Below, one piece after another: positions 7,001 to 14,114 of a stretch of DNA of 16,541 nt. The DNA comes from Verrucomicrobiota bacterium. Its GTDB lineage: Bacteria > Verrucomicrobiota > Verrucomicrobiia > Limisphaerales > UBA11358. Under the pieces are notes generated by a model that worked only from the letters and a program-made list of their open reading frames with translations, was not told where the DNA came from and ran no database searches. A program made the translations under genes and the position numbers. Position 1 is the first letter of the stretch. The number at the start of each line of letters is the position of its first letter. The stretch is taken from NCBI GenBank assembly GCA_026225155.1, contig JAMFSG010000049.1, positions 1 to 16,541 of the forward strand, given 5' to 3'.

Positions 7001-9005
7001 CATTTTGTCCGGACGCGGTGGGATTATTCGTCGGCGTCACCCAGGCGCGCAAAACTTTATTGACCGGTTCGCTGTCGTCAGAAATCCACAATTGCGCCGA
7101 GTCGCTGCCCGCGATCCAGAAATAATAATTGCCCGTCGCTGGCGCGGTGAAAAAGCCGCGCACGCGTTCGCCATAATTATCACCGTAATCCGTGACGCCT
7201 TCGAGCGCGCCGAGCACATTCGTGATGCTCGCCGCCGAACCAGTTGGAATGTCGGCGACATTTACGCCGGGAACATTCGTCCAGATTTCCTGCACCACGG
7301 AACTGCTGGTGTTCAAAACCAAAATATCCAAGACCGATGCGCCGACGCCGATCAAATTGCTGGCGGTCAACGTCGCTTGAAAATCGCCGGCCACCGTCGG
7401 CAAGCCGGAAATCATTCCGTTCGTTGAATTAAAACTTAATCCCGGCGGCAAACCATTCGCGGTGAAACCAAGCGGCGTGTTCGCGCCCGTCACCGTAAAA
7501 CTGAACGGCTGGCCAAGAAATGCGACTGCATTCAGCGCGCTCGTCACGACGGCGGGCGCATTGGAATTGCCGCTGCTGAAACGGTTGGTGGCATACAGAG
7601 AAGTGGCGGGGATGGCGACTTTTGGCTGGTCCTGGCTATACCAATAAAGATGCGCCGACGCCGTGGAACCGAGTTGCAGATATTCCAATCTGATGTCGTA
7701 GCGCATACCAGCTTGCAACACGATGGAATTTGTCCAATCGGTCGCACCTTGCGCCACCCATTTATCAATGAGCAATTGGTCGTTGACCCACAAACGGCAG
7801 CCATCGTCGCTGCGCACGTCAAATATGTAGGCCTCGGAATTTTGCGGCTGCACCTGGCCCGTCCAGCGCACGGTGTAAAGTCCGTTGCTCAAATTCGGCG
7901 ATGTCCCGTTCGTCCAGGTAAAATCAATGGTCGGGTCAACGCGTGTCAGGAACAGGTTCGTCGGGTTGAAATTTTTGGCGTTCGTATAAGTCGAACTCGA
8001 ATTCGTAAAATATTGTCCAAGCAAACCCAAACCGCTTGGCGTCGGCGACGGATAAATGACCACACTCGCATTGCTTTCGGCACCGACAAAATAATTTGCG
8101 CCCGGCAACAAAACCAGTTGCGCCAGTGCCGGCGCTGGTAAATTTGCATTCACAAGTGGTGTCAAAGTGATCACTTGCGAACTGACGCCCGCACCCAAAG
8201 TCACGGTCGCCGGCAATGGCAGAAAATCCACTCCGGAAGTGGCAAACCCAGTTCCCGGTCCGCCGAGCGCAAGATTCACGGTGACGGCGTCCAACGGAAA
8301 ACCGCCGCGCGTGACGGTGAATTGTCCCATTGCTGACGCCGTCTGTCCCAAATCTGGCTCGGTCGCGACCGGATCAGTCGCCGCGATCGTGATGACGTTT
8401 TGTTGCGCGAGCAAGTTGGTGACATATTGGTAATCCGTCATCGCATTGCCGTTCGCGTCCTGCTGGTTATTGCTCCACGCATTGAAGGGATCGAGGCCGA
8501 GCTGATATTTTTCCCAATCTGTCATGCCAGAATTGTCCGAATCCACATCGGAAACGGCGACGCGGTAAAATTTCATCGCCGTCGTCAGCGGCACGGTCAA
8601 CGTCACGTTCGTTCCCACGCGTGAAATGATGTTCGTTTCCACGATCCAGTTCGTATTTCCGAGGCCGATGACGCTCTGCAATTGATATTGTTTCCCCAAG
8701 GCCGCCGGCAACGTCACGGAAAAATTGGTCGCCGTATAAGCCATGACCGGAATATGCGGATACGATTTGGCATCAAAGGGATTCGTGCCGGCGAGCGCTT
8801 CCTGCAGATTGGAAAAACCATCACCATCCGCGTCGGCGCTCGGGTCCAGGCCGGTCGCATTGTAAGTCCATTCCCAGACATCGCTCATGCCGTTGCCATT
8901 GAGGTCAACCATGGACTGCGCCGGAAATTGAACGACTAGGATGGTGCCGATCAAAAGCGTGAAGCGCCAAAAATCCCAACGGGCTTTGATCCAGTAGAAA
9001 AACAT
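4026..9005 (-). CDS. Giant secreted DUF1800 protein with calcium-binding, PA14, Ig-like and CHRD-like modules and a three-repeat insertion
   Basis: A 1,659-residue exported protein, first gene of the operon. The chosen ATG (9003-9005) begins 'MFFYWIKARWDFWRFTLLIG', a Sec-type signal ending near 'FPAQS'; the open frame continues upstream to a TTG at 9050 without adding a plausible signal. Modules (numbered from this ATG): thrombospondin-3-like Asp-rich repeats (about 34-80, 154-190); a Calx-beta-like domain (about 210-315); PA14 (about 325-472, 'GLLGQYFTN...SDDGCRLWVND'); a putative-Ig domain (about 485-565, 'GLPPGLSFNSTNG'); a second PA14-like domain (about 570-735); a CHRD-like domain (about 745-870, 'AYPGGELSGHF'); DUF1800 from about 885 ('RFLAQTTFGAS', 'RVAFALSEIFVVS', 'DENYAREIQQLFSIGL', 'HHELGTKLVLDN'). 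DUF1800 is split by about 200 residues of three tandem repeats (about 1264-1455) before resuming with 'SQSPLRSPTVFNFYYPGYEF'. Surface binding is likely; enzymatic activity is unproven. Confidence 0.9.
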   Translation of the reverse strand: MFFYWIKARWDFWRFTLLIGTILVVQFPAQSMVDLNGNGMSDVWEWTYNATGLDPSADADGDGFSNLQEALAGTNPFDAKSYPHIPVMAYTATNFSVTLPAALGKQYQLQSVIGLGNTNWIVETNIISRVGTNVTLTVPLTTAMKFYRVAVSDVDSDNSGMTDWEKYQLGLDPFNAWSNNQQDANGNAMTDYQYVTNLLAQQNVITIAATDPVATEPDLGQTASAMGQFTVTRGGFPLDAVTVNLALGGPGTGFATSGVDFLPLPATVTLGAGVSSQVITLTPLVNANLPAPALAQLVLLPGANYFVGAESNASVVIYPSPTPSGLGLLGQYFTNSSSTYTNAKNFNPTNLFLTRVDPTIDFTWTNGTSPNLSNGLYTVRWTGQVQPQNSEAYIFDVRSDDGCRLWVNDQLLIDKWVAQGATDWTNSIVLQAGMRYDIRLEYLQLGSTASAHLYWYSQDQPKVAIPATSLYATNRFSSGNSNAPAVVTSALNAVAFLGQPFSFTVTGANTPLGFTANGLPPGLSFNSTNGMISGLPTVAGDFQATLTASNLIGVGASVLDILVLNTSSSVVQEIWTNVPGVNVADIPTGSAASITNVLGALEGVTDYGDNYGERVRGFFTAPATGNYYFWIAGSDSAQLWISDDSEPVNKVLRAWVTPTNNPTASGQNGTSSRQWNLQASQQSGWLSLNAGQKYYVEILHKAGAGAGDNWSVGWRQDPTGTNTISAGVMPNYLLARYYPPLPANIPGTLYTANLLAMPGVVSDGVGSATLRVSADGSQAVLNYQFNNLKGTVTGQSVNSDPYLTAPDELIYDISASHPQADGSYLWKIKATGPLSAADISEIINEGKSSIVIESTAYPGGELSGHFTLANGSQNFVSPPAPPSWTDDSANANAASRFLAQTTFGASSNGIATVQALGYNGWLANQFALPVTHHLPYVLAHPYADPTDLYQSPLTFNSWWQQSITAPDQLRQRVAFALSEIFVVSENGALQNHANGLSSYYDTLLDNAFGNFRTLLENVTLHPAMGIYLNMQGNTAGSIITGLHADENYAREIQQLFSIGLNREWPDGTLILNSQDNLVPTYGQNEIMGFASVFTGWNYYQTNQANGQLPSNWYPSSNYTNPMVLVPSHHELGTKLVLDNVMLPPAWGNQRVSSTTNDAYSSQDLESALNSIFNNQNVAPFICRQLIQRLVTSNPSRDYVYRVSQVFNNDGTGVRGNLQAVVKAIFLDYEARSPDLISQPTYGKQREPLLRVTSLARAFPAPPTVNGTYSQTTNQLITVTTSVPHRLNNNDTVLLNFTDTSGYSTPTAQGYGVSVTSPTTFTINAPQLSTGTYGQTNGVITLNISGNGLAVGNPVYLAFTTGGAASGLFQVVSVIDTAHFTVTTADTVLRTGNCLLPKISASGYTQTGTSIVVSTSGPHGLVAGNNVYINFTAGTAVDGTYQITAISDPTHFTVTTTTSASQNQNSLSVYSLVPPQLARSGNVTIQQSTWNMSYTDSGTVSSLSQSPLRSPTVFNFYYPGYEFPGVLASAGLTTPEFQLTTDSGVAAQLNFIEGGILANTGNTNGLSSFNGGNGSIVLDLGPWMTPANTSNAGLPTLVSNLNTLLAAGQLSAATQTGILNFVANTTNFPYSATPTQTQMRDRVRAVVHLITSSPDYIIQK
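4641..5216 (-). repeat. Three tandem ~60-residue repeats inserted in the DUF1800 domain
   Basis: Within the giant protein, three consecutive units share the pattern 'GTYxQT..xITVxxxxPHxLxxGxxVxLxFTxG...GxYxVxxxxDxxxFTVTT'. Using numbering from the upstream TTG they lie at about 1279-1340, 1345-1400 and 1415-1470. Units two and three are closest and both encode an 'HFTVTT' end; the DNA shares a 12-base block, GACCGTGAAATG, at the matching place. The pattern resembles the short beta modules often labelled FCCH-like in phage and surface proteins. Confidence 0.75.
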
Positions 9006-9080
9006 ATTTGGATTATTAGAAACCAATACGCCATCTTGCACGTTTGGCAACTGATTGTTTCGGCTATTTCAAAATTGCCC

Positions 9081-9126
9081 GTTGCCGGTTCAAATCTGTT
9101 TGCCGGACGAAAATAAAACCGGCAAC
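9081..9126. repeat. 10-bp inverted repeat in the divergent intergenic region
   Basis: GTTGCCGGTT (9081-9090) is perfectly repeated in inverse orientation as AACCGGCAAC (9117-9126) across a 26-bp spacer, with a third, partial copy (TTTGCCGG) between the arms. It sits between the divergent DUF1800 operon and the moxR gene, so it could be a shared operator or a leader hairpin. No regulator gene is nearby. Confidence 0.5.
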
Positions 9127-9163
9127 CTTGCGCACCTTTCATTGTTCTACAGCGCAACGAAAT

Positions 9164-10135
9164 ATGACAAACGATAACTCCAGCAATTCCGCTGCCAGCC
9201 GCGCAGCCGCGCGCGCGACCTACCAAAAAATCGCCGCCAACATTTCCCAGATCATGCGCGGCCAATCTGATGCCACGCGGCATCTGCTCGCGGCGCTCGC
9301 GGCGGGCGGACACGTTTTGCTCGAAGATTATCCGGGCACTGGCAAGACCACTTTGGCCAAGGCGCTCGCCAAATCCATTGACGCGCAGTTCAAGCGTTTG
9401 CAATTCACGCCGGATCTTTTGCCATCGGATATTTTGGGCGTCTCCATTTTTAACCAGCGTGACCAGCTTTTTCATTTTCACGAAGGCCCGGTATTCACGA
9501 ACATTTTGCTCGCGGACGAAATCAATCGCGCCTCGCCGCGCACGCAATCCGCCTTGCTCGAAGCGATGGGCGAAGCGCAGGTCAGCGTCGAAGGCGAACG
9601 CCGGAATTTGCCGGAATTGTTTTTCGTCATCGCCACGGAAAATCCCGTCGAATTTCGCGGAACGTATCCGTTGCCCGAGGCGCAGATGGACCGGTTCGCG
9701 ATGCAATTCACGCTCGGCTACGTTTCGCCCGAAGAAGAAGTCGCGATTCTCACCGCGCAGGAACACAACCATCCGATTGATGAATTGAAACCCGCCGCCA
9801 CGCTCGCGGATGTGGTCGCGCTCAAACGCGCGGTGGAAAATATCCGCATCAGCGAAGAACTGAAACGCTACGTCGTGGACATCGTCGCCGCGACGCGCAC
9901 GGTCAGCGGCATTCAACTTGGCGCCAGCCCACGCGCGTCCATCGCGTTGATGAAAACGGCGCAGGCGCTCGCTTTATTCGACGGCTTCGATTTTGTCGCA
10001 CCGGAACAAATCCAAAAACTCGCCGTGCCGGTCATCGCGCATCGGCTCGTCTTGGAACCGCAAGCGCGTTTTTCCGGCCTGACCGCGCGCGGCGTGGTGG
10101 GCGACATCGTGAAAAAATTGCGCGTGCCGGCGTGA
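9164..10135 (+). CDS. MoxR-family AAA+ ATPase
   Basis: A 323-residue AAA+ ATPase of the MoxR type, thought to act as a chaperone-like motor for partner proteins of the vWA/DUF58 class. The Walker A motif is 'EDYPGTGKTT' (54-63, Lys61), Walker B 'LLADEINRA' (115-123, Asp118-Glu119), sensor-1 'IATENP' (156-161), the MoxR signature 'YPLPEAQMDRF' (168-178) and sensor-2 'GASPRAS' (253-259, Arg257). All key residues are present. The frame is open upstream to 9044, but those 40 codons do not look like the family; the ATG at 9164 gives the normal length. It is the first gene of a MoxR/DUF58/transglutaminase set, which is the commonest context for this family, and is divergent from the DUF1800 operon. 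The start has no clear ribosome-binding site. Confidence 0.95.
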   Translation: MTNDNSSNSAASRAAARATYQKIAANISQIMRGQSDATRHLLAALAAGGHVLLEDYPGTGKTTLAKALAKSIDAQFKRLQFTPDLLPSDILGVSIFNQRDQLFHFHEGPVFTNILLADEINRASPRTQSALLEAMGEAQVSVEGERRNLPELFFVIATENPVEFRGTYPLPEAQMDRFAMQFTLGYVSPEEEVAILTAQEHNHPIDELKPAATLADVVALKRAVENIRISEELKRYVVDIVAATRTVSGIQLGASPRASIALMKTAQALALFDGFDFVAPEQIQKLAVPVIAHRLVLEPQARFSGLTARGVVGDIVKKLRVPA

Positions 10136-10156
10136 AAAAGGAAATGCAAAAGGTAG

Positions 10157-10232
10157 AATGAAGAATGAAGAAGCAAAACTTTGTGCCGCGCCTAAATCAG
10201 TTTCTTCATTCTTCATTTTTAATTCTTCATTC
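10157..10232. repeat. Palindromic intergenic repeat of GAAGAAT/ATTCTTC units
   Basis: AATGAAGAATGAAGAA (10157-10172) is perfectly inverted at 10202-10217 across a 29-nt loop, and a further ATTCTTCATTCT follows at 10222-10233, ending 5 bp before the DUF58 start. A 16-bp A/G against T/C stem of this kind between two operon genes is not a standard terminator, as no clean T tract follows. It looks like a dispersed repeat element that entered the moxR-DUF58 gap. Confidence 0.8.
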
Positions 10233-10237
10233 TCCGC

Positions 10238-11581
10238 ATGAGGCCAATTTACAAACTCGTCTACTGGAGCTACCGCGCTACCGGTGGCCTGTGGTATTGG
10301 GCGCGGCGGCGGTTCACGACGACGGGGCTTTTTGTCGCGGTTGGATTTATCGTGGCGGGCGCAGTCGGCGTGGATATTGAAAACACCGTTATTTATCAAG
10401 CCTTCACGTTGCTGTTCGCGTTTTTACTTTTGGGATTCGTCAGTTCTTTTTTCTTCCGCGCCAAATTTTCCGCCACACGTTTTTTGCCGCGCGTCGGCAC
10501 GGCGGGACAAACACTGCATTACCGCGTGCTGATAAAAAATCTGACGGCGAAAACGCAAACGGGTTTGACGCTTTTGGAAAATCTCGCCGACCCGCGCCCA
10601 ACGTTTTCCGAATGGCTCGCGTTTCAAATGGCCGAGAACAAACGCGTCCGCCCATTTCGCGTGGCGCAGCGGCGGCGGCGAAATCCCTTCCGGCTCGCGA
10701 ATTTGAAGGAAGCGGAAATTCCGCCGCTCATCGCCAACAGCGAAACGGAAGTGAACGTGGAAATTTTCCCGCTGCGTCGCGGAATTTTGCATTTGACCGG
10801 CATCACGTTGGCGCGTCCCGATCCACTCGGAATTTTCCGTTCGTTCATCAAAATTTCCGCGCCGCAAACCGTTTTGATTTTGCCGAAACGTTATGCGCTG
10901 CCGCCGATCGCATTGCCCGGCGCGTTGCGTTATCAGGAAGGCGGCGTTGCGCTCGCGGCAAACATCGGGCGCAGCGAGGAGTTCGTCGCGCTGCGCGAAT
11001 ATCGGCATGGCGATCCGTTGCGGCACATCCATTGGCGTAGTTGGGCGCGTATCGGCAAACCGATCGTGAAAGAATTTGAGGACGAATTTTTTGTGCGCCA
11101 TGCGCTCGTGCTCGACACGTTCGACGATGAACCGAACAGCGAGATTCTGGAAGAAGCCGTGTCCGTCGCCGCGTCGTTCGCGTGCACGATTTTGACGCAG
11201 GAATCGCTGCTCGATTTGCTGTTCGTCGGCAACCAGTCGTATTGCTTCACCGCCGGTCGCGGCCTCGCGCACGCGGATCGAATGCTGGAAATTCTCGCGT
11301 CGGTAAAAAATTGCGCCGACAAAAAGTTTGAAACACTCGAACAGCTTGTCTTCAACCACGTTTCAACCGTAAGCGGCTGCATTTGTATTTTTCAAAAATG
11401 GGATGACGCGCGGAAAAAATTCGTGGAAAAATTACGCGCGCTCAACGTGCCGTTGCTCATCTTTGTCGTCGTGCCGGCCGACGGAAAAAATCTGGACGTC
11501 GGGCCGCTGCACGACGCGTCGGAAAATTTCCATATTTTGGAAATTGGAAAAATTCAAGAAACGCTGGCGAAATTGAAATGA
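10238..11581 (+). CDS. DUF58 family membrane protein
   Basis: A 447-residue protein with two membrane segments near the N terminus (about 29-47 and 52-72) and a large soluble part. The DUF58 core is plain: 'GRSEEFVALREYRHGDPLRH' (244-263) followed by 'IHWRSWARIGKPIVKEFEDE' (264-283), then a vWA-like strand 'ALVLDTFDDEP' (289-299) that may hold the metal-site Asp. The fold is related to von Willebrand A domains, and DUF58 proteins nearly always sit beside moxR, as here; the ATPase is presumed to remodel them. The start at 10238 lies just after a palindromic repeat and has no Shine-Dalgarno sequence. The stop overlaps an ATG (ATGA at 11578-11581), a trace of tight coupling, but the next real gene begins 208 bp further on, behind another repeat element. 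Confidence 0.93.
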   Translation: MRPIYKLVYWSYRATGGLWYWARRRFTTTGLFVAVGFIVAGAVGVDIENTVIYQAFTLLFAFLLLGFVSSFFFRAKFSATRFLPRVGTAGQTLHYRVLIKNLTAKTQTGLTLLENLADPRPTFSEWLAFQMAENKRVRPFRVAQRRRRNPFRLANLKEAEIPPLIANSETEVNVEIFPLRRGILHLTGITLARPDPLGIFRSFIKISAPQTVLILPKRYALPPIALPGALRYQEGGVALAANIGRSEEFVALREYRHGDPLRHIHWRSWARIGKPIVKEFEDEFFVRHALVLDTFDDEPNSEILEEAVSVAASFACTILTQESLLDLLFVGNQSYCFTAGRGLAHADRMLEILASVKNCADKKFETLEQLVFNHVSTVSGCICIFQKWDDARKKFVEKLRALNVPLLIFVVVPADGKNLDVGPLHDASENFHILEIGKIQETLAKLK

Positions 11582-11610
11582 AAACGAACGCGTGTTTTCA
11601 AAATACTTTG

Positions 11611-11766
11611 GGTGGCACAGGCCTCCGGCCTGTCGTTTCGGGCGTCGCGCCCGAAACCGGCTGGAGGCGTGAACCGACATTGGCTCGTGCAAACCACCAA
11701 CAGCGGAAGTCCTCGGCAGAAATCCGGCGCGACGCCGGATTTGACGGGCGAGACGCCCGTGCCACC
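11611..11766. mobile_element. Four-hairpin palindromic element (MITE/REP-like) with terminal inverted repeats
   Basis: A 156-bp element starts with GGTGGCAC (11611-11618) and ends with its inverse GTGCCACC (11759-11766); over 24 bp the ends match at about 19 positions. Inside are four short hairpins, each with a 3-nt loop: 7-bp arms at 11617-11623/11627-11633, 10-bp arms at 11635-11644/11648-11657, 10-bp arms at 11720-11729/11733-11742 and 7-bp arms at 11744-11750/11754-11760. Translation on the plus strand gives 'GGTGLRPVVSGVAPETGWRR' and 'DGRDARATI', peptides I recall as recurrent false proteins in Verrucomicrobia genomes. It has no coding capacity for its own mobility. No target-site duplication is certain. 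Confidence 0.85.
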
Positions 11767-11789
11767 ATTTGGAAAATAATCTCCCGTCC

Positions 11790-13936
11790 ATGAAAACGCC
11801 GCCGTTTCTACTTTTGGCCGCGCTGATTTTCTGGGGCTGGCAATCGCACCTGCTGGTTTTCGGCGCGGTCATGGGCGTGATTTTAGAAAGCGCACGGTTT
11901 ATCAAAGTGCGCTGGGATTTGTCCACGGATGATTTTCGCCGCCTCTGGAATTTTTGCGCGCTGCTCGGTTTCGCGCTCGCCCTTTATGTTTTCAGCACGA
12001 ACGACGAAGGCGGCGGTTTCAGCAATCTGTTTCACGGCACGAATGTCAGGGCAACGCCACGCTTTCCGGCATCCACACGACCACGGTTTTGGGCCGCTGG
12101 TTGCCGATGATTTTTTTCCTCTTCGTCGCCGCGCAAAATTTCAGCGAACGCGGAACCATTCCGCTCTCGGCCATCTCGATGATTTTTCGGCGGCGCCAGC
12201 AAAATGCCGTCGGCGTCAAACCGGAATGGCAGGTGAACGTTGCGCCGGTGTATTTCATCGTGTGCCTTTTTTCGGCGGGCATCCATGCGAACGAAGGCAC
12301 GCACACTTATTTTTGGGGAATTTTTGTTTTGCTCGCGTGGGCGTTGTGGCCGCTGCGCGCGCGACGGTTCAGTTTCGCAATCTGGTTGGGCGCGCTGTTG
12401 ATCGCCGTTGCCCTCGCGTATTTTGGCACGCGCGGCATCGGGCAATTGGAACAACTCGCGCAAAATTACAATGCGCAATGGATGGCGCGTTTTCTGCGCC
12501 AGCGGACGGATCCCAAACAAACGATGACGGCCATCGGCCAGATCGGTGAATTGAAATTATCCAGCGCGATCACCATCCGTTTGGAAACCAAAAATAACGC
12601 GCCGCCACCGACTTATCTGCGCGAGGCGAGTTATCGTGATTATCATTCGGCGCAACGGCCCACCTGGTATGCCGGCGATGCGCGCGAGGATTTTGCCGAT
12701 ATTTCCCACGCCGTCGGCGATGAAACGTCGTGGGTTTTATTGCCGGAAAAAACCAACCTGGCCGACGTTCAAATCGCCTGTTACTTGAACGGCTGGGCGC
12801 AGGATTTGAATTCGCCGGAAGGATTGCTGCCGTTGCCATCCGGCAGTGCGCGCCTGGAAAATCTGCCGGCGATTTCACTCAAAATGAATCATGTCGGTGC
12901 GGTGCTCGCGGCCGGACCGGGATTGCTGATTTTTAATGCGCGTTATGGTCCGGGACATACCTTTGATTTGCCGGCGGGCGTGCGCATTCCCAGCGTGCCT
13001 CGTGAAAGTCCGGGCGTAAATTCCAGCGCCGACCTGGCCGTGCCGACCAATGAATTGCCCGCAATCCAACAAGCCATCGCGGAGATGAAAATTTCCAGCA
13101 CGAACGAGGAGGAAGAACGTCTGGCCGTTGCGCAATTTTTTGCCGGCAAATTCACTTACAGCACCTGGCAGCAACCCGACAAAACTTCGCTCACGGACGA
13201 AACGCCGTTGACGCGTTTTCTTTTGCGCACGCGCAGCGGCCATTGCGAATATTTTGCCACCGCGACGGTTTTGCTGTTGCGCGAATTGAGAATTCCCGCG
13301 CGCTACGCGGTCGGCTATTACGTCCACGAAGCGAACGGCGACAACCAATACGTCGTGCGCGAACGCGACGCCCATGCGTGGTGTCTAGCATGGAATAACG
13401 CGGCCAAAACGTGGGAAGATTTTGACACGACGCCCGGCTCGTGGGTCGCGACGGAAGGCAAACGCGCATCGGCGATGCAATCCGTCTCCGACTTTTTTTC
13501 GTGGCTGCACTTTCAATTTTCCAAACTTCGCTGGGGCCAGGCAAACCTGCGCAAATATATTTTATGGACGGTGATTCCGATGATGGCCTTTCTGCTGTAT
13601 CAAATCATTTTCCGGCGCGGACGCAAGCGGCGCGCACAAAATATAAACGGCAAAAACATTGCCGCCGTTACGTGGCCGGGACTGGATTCGGAATTTTACC
13701 GGCTGGAAAAAAAACTGGCCGCGCGCGGCATTCCACGCCAACCCGGCGAAGCGCTGGGCGATTGGCTCGACCGCGCGCTGGCGGAAAAATCGCTGGCAGA
13801 TTTGCGCGCACCGTTGCAAGAATTGTTGCGTTTGCATTATCGCCATCGCTTTGATCCGAACGGATTAAATGCGGACGAACGAAAAACTTTGGCGCAAAAG
13901 GTGGATTCAGCCGTGAAAACCTTGCCGAAAAAATAA
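11790..13936 (+). pseudogene. Membrane-bound transglutaminase-like protein, interrupted by a -1 frameshift
   Basis: Two overlapping reading frames encode one protein of about 715 residues. Frame one runs from the ATG at 11790 ('MKTPPFLLLAALIFWGWQSH') to about 12050; the rest lies in the -1 frame, open from 11954 to the stop at 13934-13936. Restoring one G in the GGG run at 12049-12051 joins 'FSNLFHGTNVR' to 'GNATLSGIHTTTVLGRWLPM'. The N-terminal 210 residues contain about seven membrane helices. A soluble region follows, with the transglutaminase triad Cys486 ('SGHCEYFAT'), His529 ('DAHAW') and Asp546 ('DFDTTPG'), all intact. After it come one more helix (about 590-608) and a cytoplasmic tail ('EFYRLEKKLAARGIPRQPGE'), resembling the usual C terminus of MoxR-linked transglutaminases. 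It may be a sequencing error, a recent pseudogene or recoding; the otherwise intact frame favours the first or a very recent event. Confidence 0.8.
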
Positions 13937-13988
13937 AATTTCCGATTGTTCCAGTCGCGCAACATTTTTAATTACGCCATGAATTTCG

Positions 13989-14018
13989 TTGACACCATCG
14001 CCGCGCGCGCAAAACATT
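13989..14018 (+). promoter_or_regulatory. Candidate phoH promoter
   Basis: A perfect TTGACA (13989-13994) lies 18 bp before AACATT (14013-14018), a weak -10. It follows the transglutaminase stop by about 50 bp and precedes the hairpin at 14064-14097, so transcripts from it would carry that hairpin in their leader. The -35 is the only strong part of the evidence. Confidence 0.35.
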
Positions 14019-14063
14019 AAGCCAGCTTTTAGAAAACATTTAATGCCGCAAGCAAACCAATTG

Positions 14064-14097
14064 AAAATGCCGCCGCGTTCTGCGGACGGCATTTTTT
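14064..14097 (+). terminator. Terminator-like hairpin in the phoH leader (terminator or attenuator)
   Basis: AAAATGCCG (14064-14072) pairs with CGGCATTTT (14087-14095) and CCGC (14073-14076) with GCGG (14082-14085), leaving a 5-nt loop and one bulged A, followed by a T tract (14092-14097). This has the shape of an intrinsic terminator. It may end the moxR operon transcript or act as an attenuator upstream of phoH. It ends 18 bp before the preferred phoH start, and argues against starting that protein at the ATG at 14043 or 14067. Confidence 0.7.
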
Positions 14098-14114
14098 CGC
14101 TTCCAATTCCCATT

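Noticed and set aside
7037..8149. Minus- and plus-strand short frames within the DUF1800 gene
   Set aside because: All are out-of-frame shadows of the giant gene with no signals of their own.
9044..9163. A 40-codon N-terminal extension of the MoxR ATPase
   Set aside because: It is Cys/Arg/Lys-rich, unlike the family, and covers the divergent intergenic inverted repeat; the ATG at 9164 gives the normal length.
11578..11793. A possible 71-residue protein overlapping the DUF58 stop
   Set aside because: Nearly all of it is the translation of the palindromic element ('TGLRPV...DGRDARAT'), a known type of false coding call; it has no conserved domain.
12048..12054. Programmed -1 ribosomal frameshifting at the transglutaminase join
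   Set aside because: The sequence C AGG GCA is not a slippery heptamer, and no clear downstream pseudoknot was seen; a missing G is simpler.
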